Source: Butyrivibrio sp. NC2002
GTDB lineage: Bacteria > Bacillota > Clostridia > Lachnospirales > Lachnospiraceae
Assembly: GCF_000702265.1 (NCBI RefSeq)
Contig: NZ_KL370880.1
Location: forward strand, 803,149 to 867,148
DNA length: 64,000 bases
Direction of reading: 5' to 3'
Every line of letters begins with the position of its first letter. Within the stretch, counting starts at the first letter, position 1. Both the position numbers and the translations under genes were made by a program. The notes under the pieces were generated by a model that was not told where the DNA came from, did no database searches, and worked only from the letters and a program-made list of their open reading frames with translations. Of the stretch, positions 19,301-27,672 are shown piece after piece.

Positions 19301-19674
19301 TTAAGGATGCTGACAAGGGTGAAGTGATTGAGATTGCAAGACGTTTTGAAAAGCTTGGATATATAATCTATGCTACAAGATCTACAGCAGATACACTTAA
19401 TGAAAATGGTGTAAAGGCTAGAAAGATAAACAGGATAAGTCAGGAATCACCTACAGTCATCGACCTTATCTTAGGACACAGGATCGACCTTGTAATAGAT
19501 ACACCTACTCAGGGACGTGACAAGACCAGAGACGGATTCCTTATCCGCAGAACTGCTATTGAGACCGGCGTAAATGTAATAACAGCCCTCGATACAGCAA
19601 GAGCTCTTGTGACAAGCCTTGAAGATGCTTACAAGGAAGATACGCTTGAACTTGTAGACATTGCAAAAATCTGA
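16315..19674 (+). CDS. carB: Carbamoyl-phosphate synthase large subunit
   Basis: A 1119-residue synthetase with two homologous ATP-grasp halves, one for carboxyphosphate and one for carbamate phosphorylation. Each begins with a similar glycine-rich segment ([38 protein letters not shown]). The last 130 residues form the MGS-like allosteric domain ([10 protein letters not shown]-like region, [11 protein letters not shown]). A 25-residue acidic Ser/Asp/Glu linker at about residues 583-608 makes it longer than the usual size of about 1070. GGAAGGA precedes the ATG. A long hairpin terminator follows. Confidence 0.96.
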   Translation: [1119 protein letters not shown]

Positions 19675-19745
19675 TGTCTGTATTCGTTTATTAAATAACT
19701 TCCCATAGCCTCTCGAGTTGTGGAAGTTTAGTAATTAAAAATTAC

Positions 19746-19833
19746 AATCCCCTCATTTTGTGGTACTCTGAATCTGCCTCAAAAGCATGGCTTTTGGGAG
19801 GTCTTTGTGCCATAGAGTGAGGGGATTTTTGAT
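19746..19833 (+). terminator. Long branched terminator after carB
   Basis: AATCCCCTCA (19746-19755) pairs perfectly with TGAGGGGATT (19818-19827), followed by T residues. The 60-nt interior holds a second hairpin (CTCAAAAGC with GCTTTTGGGAG). The unusual length suggests a folded RNA end rather than a simple stem-loop. Confidence 0.7.
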
Positions 19834-19907
19834 TTTAATGCTATTACTGATATTATTAAGATAAATAAAAACAGATTAAGCAGCCAATTGCTAAGCATAG
19901 GGGAATT

Positions 19908-21032
19908 ATGAAAAGAGCAATACTTATTGTGGTGGTGTGCATGCTTGCAGCGTTTTTGATATTTGAAATATCAAGGTACACCGCGAGAAAAGATTATACA
20001 AGTAAAGAAAATGTGAGTACTGAGAGCGAAGCTGAGAAATCAGAACCTGCCAAAGAAAGTGAAGCAGAATTAGCAGAGCCGGAAATATTTGAACCAGAAG
20101 TAGCTGAGAATGAAATAACGGAGCCGGAACTGTCGGAATCAGAAATGACGGAATCTGAAATAACGGATTCTGAATTATCGGGGGCTGAAATTGAGGATAG
20201 CTCTGAACTTTTAGACAGTGATAAAGAATCCTTGGAAGAGACGCCCAATGGCATTGACTCTTTGGAGCAGCCGCAGGAGACAAACTACCTTCTTTTTTTG
20301 GATGCTTATGGTGAGTCTCACCAAATGGAAGTCAATCCCAATGTAAAAAAACACGACTACTACATGTCTTCTTTTTACAGGTTCGGTGAATATGAATCCT
20401 ACGAAGGAGATGACAGATATACCTACAGACTGGGAATTGATGTATCTCATCACAACGGTGACATTGATTTTAATGCTGTGAAAGAATCAGGGATCGACTT
20501 TGTTTTCTTAAGGATCGGATACCGCGGATACGGCGAAGAGGGCACGTTAAATGAAGACAAGATGTTTCGCGAGTATATAGATAAGGCTCATGAGGCTGGA
20601 CTCGATGTAGGATGCTATTTTTATTCACAGGCCATAAATACTGATGAAGCTCAGGAAGAAGCGGCGCTTGTCCTTAAAATCTTAAAGGACTATAAGCTGG
20701 AGCTTCCTGTTGTCTTTGATCCTGAGAATGTACTTGATGATGTGGCAAGGACAGATAATGTAACAGGGGAGCAGTTTACGGAAAATACGATAACGTTCTG
20801 CGAGCTGATAAGGGATGCGGGTTTTGAACCCATGGTTTACAGTAACCTTATGTGGGAGGCATTTCAATTTGATATGGAGAAAATAGGCAGGTATCCAGTC
20901 TGGTATGCTGACTATGAGCCTGCTCCGCAGACTCCGTACGATTTTACCTGTTGGCAGTATTCAAACACAGGAAAGGTTCCGGGAGTTGATGGTGAAGTCG
21001 ATCTCGATATCATGCTTATTCCGAAAAATTGA
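19908..21032 (+). CDS. Membrane-anchored GH25 muramidase
   Basis: A 374-residue lysozyme-type enzyme that cuts peptidoglycan between MurNAc and GlcNAc. One hydrophobic helix at residues 3-22 is a signal anchor. Residues 35-110 are a Glu/Ser/Pro-rich stalk built of five-residue repeats (EPELS, ESEMT, ESEIT types). The family 25 domain starts near residue 174 with GIDVSHHNGDIDF (Asp178), continues with FVFLRIGYRG, and has FDPEN with Asp271 and Glu273 as probable catalytic residues. The end, DFTCWQYSNTGKVPG, is typical. It stands alone after the carB terminator. It is likely a cell-wall remodelling enzyme rather than a phage lysin, because it is anchored and no phage genes are near. Confidence 0.9.
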   Translation: MKRAILIVVVCMLAAFLIFEISRYTARKDYTSKENVSTESEAEKSEPAKESEAELAEPEIFEPEVAENEITEPELSESEMTESEITDSELSGAEIEDSSELLDSDKESLEETPNGIDSLEQPQETNYLLFLDAYGESHQMEVNPNVKKHDYYMSSFYRFGEYESYEGDDRYTYRLGIDVSHHNGDIDFNAVKESGIDFVFLRIGYRGYGEEGTLNEDKMFREYIDKAHEAGLDVGCYFYSQAINTDEAQEEAALVLKILKDYKLELPVVFDPENVLDDVARTDNVTGEQFTENTITFCELIRDAGFEPMVYSNLMWEAFQFDMEKIGRYPVWYADYEPAPQTPYDFTCWQYSNTGKVPGVDGEVDLDIMLIPKN

Positions 21033-21062
21033 ATTCGGAATAGGCAAGATATTTGATGCTTA

Positions 21063-21530
21063 TCAGAGCAGCGTCTCCATTCCGATCTTGTAGGGCTTCA
21101 TGCCAACGGATTCATAGAACTTCATGGCGCTTTCGTTAAGGCACCAGACATTTAAAGTTACGTTGTAGTAGCCATGCTCTTTTGCCCAGGAGATGACATG
21201 ATTATAGAGTTGCTTTCCTGCATGCTGACCTCTTGAATTTTCATCGACGCACAGATCATCAATGTAGAGTGTTTTGATGTCGGTCAGGAGGTTGTCATTT
21301 ATGTGCTGTATGTGCATGCAAAAGGCATAGCCGATCATCAGGTCGTTATCATCAACAACTGCAAAAATAGGGCGATTGTCGTCTCCTAATATTTCTACGA
21401 GTTCCTCATCGGTATATTTATTATTTTTTTTGAACAGATCGGGTCTTCCCTCGTAATGAACAAGATTAACCTGTCTTAACAGTTCATGTATCCTGGGAAG
21501 ATCCTTTTTTTGTGCACGTCTGAAATTCAT
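21063..21530 (-). CDS. GNAT family N-acetyltransferase
   Basis: A 155-residue acetyltransferase of the GNAT fold. Conserved parts are the N-terminal helix and strand (FRRAQKKDLPRIHELLRQV), the strand-4 segment IKTLYIDDLCVDENSRGQHAGKQLY containing the acetyl-CoA binding R-G-Q-x-A-G-K loop, and the C-terminal NESAMKFYESVGM. The substrate cannot be deduced; the RimI-like pattern is also found in small-molecule acetyltransferases. It converges on the GH25 gene. A hairpin in the gap (21017-21042, TATTCCGAA/TTCGGAATA) may separate the transcripts. Confidence 0.85.
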   Translation of the reverse strand: MNFRRAQKKDLPRIHELLRQVNLVHYEGRPDLFKKNNKYTDEELVEILGDDNRPIFAVVDDNDLMIGYAFCMHIQHINDNLLTDIKTLYIDDLCVDENSRGQHAGKQLYNHVISWAKEHGYYNVTLNVWCLNESAMKFYESVGMKPYKIGMETLL

Positions 21531-21690
21531 TTTTTTATCCTGCTTTCCGGTATGCTTTTTTGTATATATATACTTGTTTTTTGTTCTGATAATTCATTCT
21601 TATATCATAACCTATTTTGAAGCAGATAAGAAAAATTTTAGCTGAAAAAAGATTCTGTTGTGGTAATATTGTAAAAACGGAGAAAAGAAA

Positions 21691-22353
21691 ATGAACAAAA
21701 GAAATTACGCAAAGGAATTGGAAAATAAAATATCGGAGTTTCAGAAGGAGGGAATTTATCCAAAGCTACTTCTTCATGCGTGCTGCGCTCCGTGTTCGTC
21801 GCATTGCCTTGAGTATCTTAGACAGTATTTTGATATTACGGTTTTTTACTATAATCCCAATATCATGAGAGAGCCTGAATACAGAAAGAGAGTCGAAGAG
21901 GAAAAAAGACTCATAGCCGAGTATAACAGGCAGGTAGAAACCGGGGATTTTGAGGATATGCATTCGGATGAAAACGCAAGGATAATAAATATCATGGAAG
22001 GCGACTATGTGGTTTCCGATTTCCTGAATGCGGTAAAAGGACTTGAGGACTGCCCTGAAGGAGGGGACAGGTGCACAAAGTGTTTTGAGCTTAGACTTGA
22101 GGAATCTGCAAGGATCGCAAAAGAAAACGGATTTGATTTTTTCACAACGACACTGACGATTTCTCCGCTAAAAGATGCGGTAAGACTAAATACTATAGGC
22201 GAAGCGATGGGAGAAAAGTACGGTGTAAACTGGATTCCGTCTGATTTTAAGAAAAAAGAAGGCTACAAGCGCTCTATAGAGCTGTCACACAAGTTTGGCC
22301 TGTACAGACAGGATTTCTGCGGGTGCGAGTTTTCGAGGGTTAAAAATAAATAA
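21691..22353 (+). CDS. queH: Epoxyqueuosine reductase QueH
   Basis: A 220-residue protein of the QueH (formerly DUF208) family, which performs the last step of queuosine synthesis in tRNA, reducing epoxyqueuosine. It is unrelated to QueG. The diagnostic cysteines are present: HACCAPCSSHC at residues 29-39, the CPEGGDRCTKCFELRLE segment, and the C-terminal DFCGCEFS. These bind an iron-sulfur cluster and an extra metal in characterised members. GGAGAAAAGAAA precedes the ATG. No other queuosine genes are nearby. Confidence 0.9.
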   Translation: MNKRNYAKELENKISEFQKEGIYPKLLLHACCAPCSSHCLEYLRQYFDITVFYYNPNIMREPEYRKRVEEEKRLIAEYNRQVETGDFEDMHSDENARIINIMEGDYVVSDFLNAVKGLEDCPEGGDRCTKCFELRLEESARIAKENGFDFFTTTLTISPLKDAVRLNTIGEAMGEKYGVNWIPSDFKKKEGYKRSIELSHKFGLYRQDFCGCEFSRVKNK

Positions 22354-22456
22354 TTCCACATTTATATATATTTGTGATAGAATTCATTAGAATTAAGAGT
22401 TGAATATTTAGGAACTGCTAATAATATGAACAGTTCACTCAGGAAGGAAGATTGTT

Positions 22457-24226
22457 TTGGAAAAAATCTTAGAGTTAATTTCAAAAGAAGTATCTGCTGC
22501 ATTTGAGGCAGCAGGCTACGATGCAGAGCTTGGAAAGGTAACACTTTCAAACAGACCTGATCTTTGTGAGTATCAGTGTAACGGTGCTATGGCAGGTGCA
22601 AAAAAATATGGTAAGGCTCCCTTTATGATCGCTGATGCTGTTGCAAAAAATCTTCAGGATAGCGAAATCTTTTCATCAGTTGAATCCGTAAAGCCGGGAT
22701 TTCTTAATCTTAAAGTAAGCGAAGATTTCGTAAGAAACTATATCGTAAGAATGCTTCATGAGCATCATTTTGGCGTAAAAGAGCCAATGCATGCACCTAA
22801 CTTCATGATAGATTACGGCGGACCAAACGTTGCGAAGCCGCTTCACGTTGGACACCTTCGTTCAGCAGTTATCGGAGAGAGTATCAAGAGAATCCTTAAA
22901 TATGCCGGATACAAAGTTACAGGCGATATTCATCTTGGTGACTGGGGACTTCAGATGGGGCTTATCATAACAGAGCTTAAAAAGCGTAAGCCCGATCTTC
23001 CGTATTTTGATAAAGAGCATTCGGGACAGTATCCCAAGGAGCCTCCGTTTACTATAAGTGAGCTTGAGGAGATTTATCCTGCAGCAAGTGCCAAGTCAAA
23101 AGAAGATGAGGCATACAAGGCAGAGGCTATGGAAGCTACAAAGCTCCTTCAGGACGGCGACAAGGGCTATCGTGCTCTTTGGCACCATATACTTAATGTT
23201 TCTGTCAATGACCTTAAGAAAAACTACAAGAACCTCAGTGTTGATTTTGACCTCTGGAGAGGTGAGTCCGATGTTCATGATGTGATCCCCGGAATGGTTG
23301 ATTACATGAAACAGCACGGATATGCTCATGAGAGCCAGGGCGCACTTGTAGTTGATGTTGCAGAAGAAACAGATACCAAGGAGATTCCGCCTTGCATGAT
23401 CCTTAAGTCAGACGGTGCTTCTCTTTACAATACAACAGACCTTGCTACTATCCAGCAGAGAATGGAAGAGTTCAAGCCCGACGGTCTTATCTATGTAGTA
23501 GATAAGCGCCAGGAACTCTACTTCACACAGGTGTTCCGCTGTGCAAGAAAGACAAAACTTGTTCTTCCTGAGACGGAGCTTCACTTTGTAGGATTCGGTA
23601 CAATGAACGGCAAGGATGGTAAGCCTTTCAAAACAAGAGAAGGCGGCGTTATGCGTCTTGAGAATCTTATCAAAGAGATCGACGAGAAGATGTACAACCG
23701 CATAAAGGAAGGCAATCAGGAAATTGATGATGCTGAAGCTAAGGATACGGCACACAAGGTTGCGCTCGCTGCGATCAAGTATGGCGACCTCTCAAATCAG
23801 CCTTCAAAGGATTACATTTTCGATATTGACAAGTTCACATCATTCGAAGGAGATACAGGTCCGTACATCCTTTACACAATGGTGCGTATCAAGTCAATTC
23901 TTTCTAAGTATGAAAATGCCGGAGGAAATGTTAAAGAGGCGCTTCTTAGAAATGCAGAGTCAGCAGATGAGAAGAACCTTATGCTTCTTCTTACACGTTT
24001 TGCGGATGCGGTTGAAAGCGCTGCAAAAGACCTTATGCCTAACAGAATATGTGCATATATATACGAGTTATCCAATGCACTTAACAGTTTCTATCACTCA
24101 ACCAAGATCCTTTCTGAGAGTGACGAGGAGAAAAAGAGCGGCTACATTGCTCTTCTGAATGTAACACTTAAGGTACTTGAAACAGGAATCGATCTTCTTG
24201 GATTCACGGCACCTGACAGGATGTAA
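22457..24226 (+). CDS. argS: Arginyl-tRNA synthetase
   Basis: A 589-residue class I synthetase that charges tRNA-Arg. The N-terminal Add-1 domain covers about residues 1-110, the catalytic domain has the HIGH-type motif HVGH in KPLHVGHLRS, and the C-terminal helical anticodon-binding domain starts near residue 465. The start codon is TTG at 22457, chosen because AGGAAGGAAG lies 6 bp upstream and the N-terminus (EKILELISKEV) fits the family. The rare start codon may keep expression modest. No T-box is visible in the 100-bp leader. Confidence 0.95.
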   Translation: MEKILELISKEVSAAFEAAGYDAELGKVTLSNRPDLCEYQCNGAMAGAKKYGKAPFMIADAVAKNLQDSEIFSSVESVKPGFLNLKVSEDFVRNYIVRMLHEHHFGVKEPMHAPNFMIDYGGPNVAKPLHVGHLRSAVIGESIKRILKYAGYKVTGDIHLGDWGLQMGLIITELKKRKPDLPYFDKEHSGQYPKEPPFTISELEEIYPAASAKSKEDEAYKAEAMEATKLLQDGDKGYRALWHHILNVSVNDLKKNYKNLSVDFDLWRGESDVHDVIPGMVDYMKQHGYAHESQGALVVDVAEETDTKEIPPCMILKSDGASLYNTTDLATIQQRMEEFKPDGLIYVVDKRQELYFTQVFRCARKTKLVLPETELHFVGFGTMNGKDGKPFKTREGGVMRLENLIKEIDEKMYNRIKEGNQEIDDAEAKDTAHKVALAAIKYGDLSNQPSKDYIFDIDKFTSFEGDTGPYILYTMVRIKSILSKYENAGGNVKEALLRNAESADEKNLMLLLTRFADAVESAAKDLMPNRICAYIYELSNALNSFYHSTKILSESDEEKKSGYIALLNVTLKVLETGIDLLGFTAPDRM

Positions 24227-24278
24227 TGAATTCATGCCATAGTAACAAATACACTATATACACGAGGAGGATGAAAAA

Positions 24279-24884
24279 ATGTATGTAACTTGTTTGGATC
24301 TGGAAGGTGTTCTTGTGCCTGAGATTTGGATTGCTTTTGCGGAGGCTACTGGTATTCCTGAGCTAAAGAGAACAACCAGAGATGAGCCTGATTATGATAA
24401 ACTCATGAAGTTCAGAATAGGAATACTAAAAGAGCACGGACTTGGACTTAAAGAAATCCAGGATACTATTGCAACCATCGACCCCATGGAAGGCGCCAAA
24501 GAATTTTTGGACGAACTCAGATCCATTACACAGGTTGTCATACTAAGTGATACTTTCACACAGTTTGCAACTCCTCTTATGAAAAAGCTTGGATGGCCTA
24601 CAATTTTCTGCAACACACTTGAAGTTACAGAAAGCGGCGAAGTTACCGGCTTTAAGATGCGCTGCGACAACGGAAAGCTTTCAACAGTCAAGGCTTTCCA
24701 GAGTGTCGGACTTGATACAATTGCAAGCGGCGACAGCTTCAATGACCTTGGCATGATACAGGCAAGTAAGGCAGGATTTTTGTTCAGGACAACTGATAAG
24801 ATAAAGGCAGATTATCCTCAGATCCCTGCATTTGAGACCTATGAAGAACTCTTGTCAGCTATAAAAGAGCAGCTGAAAAAATAA
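24279..24884 (+). CDS. thrH: Phosphoserine phosphatase / phosphoserine:homoserine phosphotransferase ThrH
   Basis: A 201-residue HAD enzyme of the ThrH type, which removes phosphate from phosphoserine and can pass it to homoserine, linking serine and threonine synthesis. The characteristic N-terminus CLDLEGVLVPEIWIAFAE includes the nucleophile Asp7, and VVILSDTF and ASGDSFNDLGM provide motifs II and IV. Length matches the family. GAGGAGGATG precedes the ATG. It follows argS by 52 bp and has its own terminator. Confidence 0.9.
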   Translation: MYVTCLDLEGVLVPEIWIAFAEATGIPELKRTTRDEPDYDKLMKFRIGILKEHGLGLKEIQDTIATIDPMEGAKEFLDELRSITQVVILSDTFTQFATPLMKKLGWPTIFCNTLEVTESGEVTGFKMRCDNGKLSTVKAFQSVGLDTIASGDSFNDLGMIQASKAGFLFRTTDKIKADYPQIPAFETYEELLSAIKEQLKK

Positions 24885-24900
24885 TAAATATGTCACAATG

Positions 24901-24932
24901 AATGCATTGGTTTTAGGACCAATGCATTTTGC
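24901..24932 (+). terminator. Terminator after thrH
   Basis: AATGCATTGGT (24901-24911) pairs with ACCAATGCATT (24918-24928) and is followed by T residues. A second small hairpin, GCCAA/TTGGC (24943-24959), lies just before the truA ribosome site. Confidence 0.8.
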
Positions 24933-24971
24933 ACATTAAAAGCGCCAATTACATTTGGCAATGGAGATCCT

Positions 24972-25724
24972 ATGAAGAGAAACTATAAGTTTACATTAAG
25001 CTATGACGGTACAAGATTCTACGGATGGGAGAGGCAGCCTAACAAGGACATGACCATTCAGGGCAAACTTGAGAGCGTGCTTACAAGAATGACAGAACTT
25101 CCGGAGGGAAAAACTGTCCAGGTCATCGGGGCAGGAAGAACTGATGCCGGTGTTCACGCAAGAGCAATGACAGCCAATGCTTTCCTGGATACTGATTTGA
25201 GCGAAGAAGAAATCCTTGAATATATGAACCAGTATCTGCCGGAGGACATAAGCATCAACGACGTGAGAATATGTGCCGACAGATTTCACAGCAGATATAA
25301 TGCGATTGGCAAAACCTACAGATATACCTGTTACTGTGGCAAGACCAAACCTGTTTTTGACAGGAAATATGTGACAGTAATAGATACTATGCCAGATGTG
25401 GAAAAAATGAGACAGGCAGCAGAGTATATTATCGGAACACACGATTTTAAGAGCTTTTGCGGAAACAGCAAGATGAAGAAGTCTACTGTAAGATGTGTTG
25501 ATAATATCAGGATAGAAGAGAGCCTTCCTCAGATAAGATTCTATTTTCACGGAAACGGCTTTTTACAGAACATGGTCAGGATCATGACCGGAACCCTGCT
25601 CGAAGTCGGTTATTGCAACCTAAAACCTGAGGATGTAAAAGACATAATAGAGGCTATGGATAGACAAAAAGCAGGCCCCACAGCACCGCCGCAGGGCCTT
25701 TGTCTTATGAAAGTCGATTATTGA
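24972..25724 (+). CDS. truA: tRNA pseudouridine synthase A
   Basis: A 250-residue enzyme that makes pseudouridine at positions 38-40 of the tRNA anticodon stem. The start FTLSYDGTRFYGWERQP and the catalytic GAGRTDAGVHA with Asp58 are diagnostic; YRYTCY and GNGFLQNMVRIMTGTLLEVG match the second half. ATGGAGATCC precedes the ATG. Downstream is a convergent secreted-protein gene. Confidence 0.95.
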   Translation: MKRNYKFTLSYDGTRFYGWERQPNKDMTIQGKLESVLTRMTELPEGKTVQVIGAGRTDAGVHARAMTANAFLDTDLSEEEILEYMNQYLPEDISINDVRICADRFHSRYNAIGKTYRYTCYCGKTKPVFDRKYVTVIDTMPDVEKMRQAAEYIIGTHDFKSFCGNSKMKKSTVRCVDNIRIEESLPQIRFYFHGNGFLQNMVRIMTGTLLEVGYCNLKPEDVKDIIEAMDRQKAGPTAPPQGLCLMKVDY

Positions 25725-25751
25725 TACTATTGCCGCGAAAAGCAGCTTTGA

Positions 25752-26405
25752 TCAGAAGTCAAAATCATCCGAAGGAGCTGACCATGTAATTACATAGTCA
25801 TCATATTCGGAAGGTAATAAATTGAGCTCCTGTGTATTGGAACTTCCGCTGTGAAGGGTGTAACCCTTGTCAGCTATGTTAACTGTATCAAATGCCACAG
25901 GCTCACCTTCATTAAAGAAAATGCTGCGTACATTCACAGCCTGAACATCCTGCTCGGAATAGTTTGTTCCTGTTACAACCAGAGTGTTTTCCTCAGAAGG
26001 AGCATATTCTATATTCACAGAGTCCTGTCTGCAGACATCGGTATCAGCTACGGTCAGGTCGTATGAAAATGTAGCATCTTTTACTTCTTCAGATTTGAAC
26101 TGTCCGTAAAGAATAAATGCATTTTGTGCTTTTACAACAAGACCATAATCGGAGACTGTTTTGATAACGGCTCCGTCCTCTGATAGCGCATTAAAAACGG
26201 CAGAGACAACTATGTCATTTGAAGAGTTATTGGTGGCAACAATTACATAGCGAGTGTTATAGCCATCTTCATCGCAAATGACATACTCATCGTCAACTGT
26301 AATGTCTGAAACTGATGCTTCACTTGCGTATGAAATAATAGGTAACCGGAAGATACTTCCTAAAAAAATAGACAGTGACAGAATGATGTAGGCGATTTTC
26401 CTCAT
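25752..26405 (-). CDS. Secreted protein of unknown function
   Basis: A 217-residue protein with a signal peptide (MRKIAYIILSLSIFLG..., cleavage near residue 27). The mature part is acidic, without cysteine pairs, and is predicted to be beta-rich. It contains two similar halves, each with a 'V-ATNNSSNDI' or 'VTGTNYSEQDV' segment, which resembles FxLYD or other Ig-like extracytoplasmic modules. The start at 26405 is chosen because AAGGAGG lies upstream on the minus strand; the frame is open to 26483. It diverges from the deacetylase gene. Function is not recognised. Confidence 0.65.
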   Translation of the reverse strand: MRKIAYIILSLSIFLGSIFRLPIISYASEASVSDITVDDEYVICDEDGYNTRYVIVATNNSSNDIVVSAVFNALSEDGAVIKTVSDYGLVVKAQNAFILYGQFKSEEVKDATFSYDLTVADTDVCRQDSVNIEYAPSEENTLVVTGTNYSEQDVQAVNVRSIFFNEGEPVAFDTVNIADKGYTLHSGSSNTQELNLLPSEYDDYVITWSAPSDDFDF

Positions 26406-26596
26406 ACCGTTTTCCTCCTTCGTATTTCGTATATTTAGGATAGCATTTAATGGTAAAAGCATTGTAAAGAGCATATTAAACACATATAAAGCAAAAATAA
26501 AAAATGTATAAAGGGCATACCCTATTTTTTCTTTTTGTATTCGATAATATATGTTATAATGCTATTTAGCTATGCAGCTAGAAAGTGGTATTATAT

Positions 26597-27649
26597 ATGG
26601 AGGCAAATACGGAGCCGGGCAAAACAGATGAGTCCAGAAAAAAACGTATCCGTTTCCTTAGAAGGTTGATCCTTGTATCGATTGCCACGGCAATTATTGT
26701 TCCAATCTGTATATGCCTGCTTCTTGCTATAAAATATGACAAGGTTAGTAATAAACTTGACAGGGCTATAGAAGAATTGGCGTGGTATGAACAGCAATAC
26801 GGCGAGACGGCACTGGCTGAGGGCATGGGAGATGAGAAGCCTCTTATAACAGATGATGGATCATCGGATGAGGCAGAGGCTAAGCAGACGACCAGTACCG
26901 GAAGCGGAGAAGATATTCCTGTGGCACAGGAAGATAACGCTGAAGTTGTGGCAGGTAATCCCGACGAAAAATCAGATGTTATCCTTGAAAATGCAGATGC
27001 AGAATCGTCTGAATGGGATGGAACGAGGAGAGTATATCTTACCTTTGATGACGGACCAAGCGCAACAACAGGCGAAATTCTTGATATACTTGATGAGTAC
27101 GGTGTTAAGGCTACTTTTTTTGTCACCGGAAAAGAGGGGGAAAAATACGCTGATGTCTACAAGAGAATAGTGGACAACGGACATACGATAGGGATGCATT
27201 CCTACAGTCATCAGTACAGCGAACTGTACAGCTCCCTTGAGAGCTTTGCGACAGATCTTCAGAAATTACAGACTTTTTTGTATGAGACTACGGGATCGTG
27301 GTGCACGTTATACAGATTTCCCGGTGGCAGCTCCAATACGGTAAGCAAAGTCAGTATGCGAGATCTTATTGATTATCTCGGACTTGAAAATATCACCTAT
27401 TATGATTGGAATGTTGCAAGCAGTGATGACAGAAGCGGAATAACCAAAGACATAATAGTTGCCAACGTTATGACAGGCATTCCCAAGTTTCAGAACGCAG
27501 TTGTTCTTTTACATGATGCACCCGATAAGAGAACGACGATAGAAGCTCTTCCTGAGATAATCGAGCAGGTTCAGAGCATGGAAAATACAGTGATAGTTCC
27601 GATAACGGAAGATACGTTACCGGTTCAACATATCAGCAATTCGCAGTAA
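26597..27649 (+). CDS. Membrane-anchored polysaccharide deacetylase (CE4/NodB)
   Basis: A 350-residue protein with a basic N-terminus, one membrane helix at about residues 24-44, an acidic Ser/Glu stalk to about residue 140, and a NodB domain. Metal and catalytic motifs are TFDDGP with Asp151-Asp152, HSYSH with His201 and His205, and RFPGG further on; VVLLHD is the last motif. Such enzymes remove acetyl groups from peptidoglycan or xylan; an anchored form points to the cell wall. The start at 26597 is chosen by GAAAGTGG upstream. The bactofilin gene follows after 23 bp, so both probably share a transcript. Confidence 0.88.
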   Translation: MEANTEPGKTDESRKKRIRFLRRLILVSIATAIIVPICICLLLAIKYDKVSNKLDRAIEELAWYEQQYGETALAEGMGDEKPLITDDGSSDEAEAKQTTSTGSGEDIPVAQEDNAEVVAGNPDEKSDVILENADAESSEWDGTRRVYLTFDDGPSATTGEILDILDEYGVKATFFVTGKEGEKYADVYKRIVDNGHTIGMHSYSHQYSELYSSLESFATDLQKLQTFLYETTGSWCTLYRFPGGSSNTVSKVSMRDLIDYLGLENITYYDWNVASSDDRSGITKDIIVANVMTGIPKFQNAVVLLHDAPDKRTTIEALPEIIEQVQSMENTVIVPITEDTLPVQHISNSQ

Positions 27650-27672
27650 TAAAAAAACGGAGGAATGAGAAA

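Noticed and set aside
19908-21032. Phage endolysin for the GH25 gene
   Set aside because: It has a membrane anchor and stalk, and no holin, portal or other phage gene is near.
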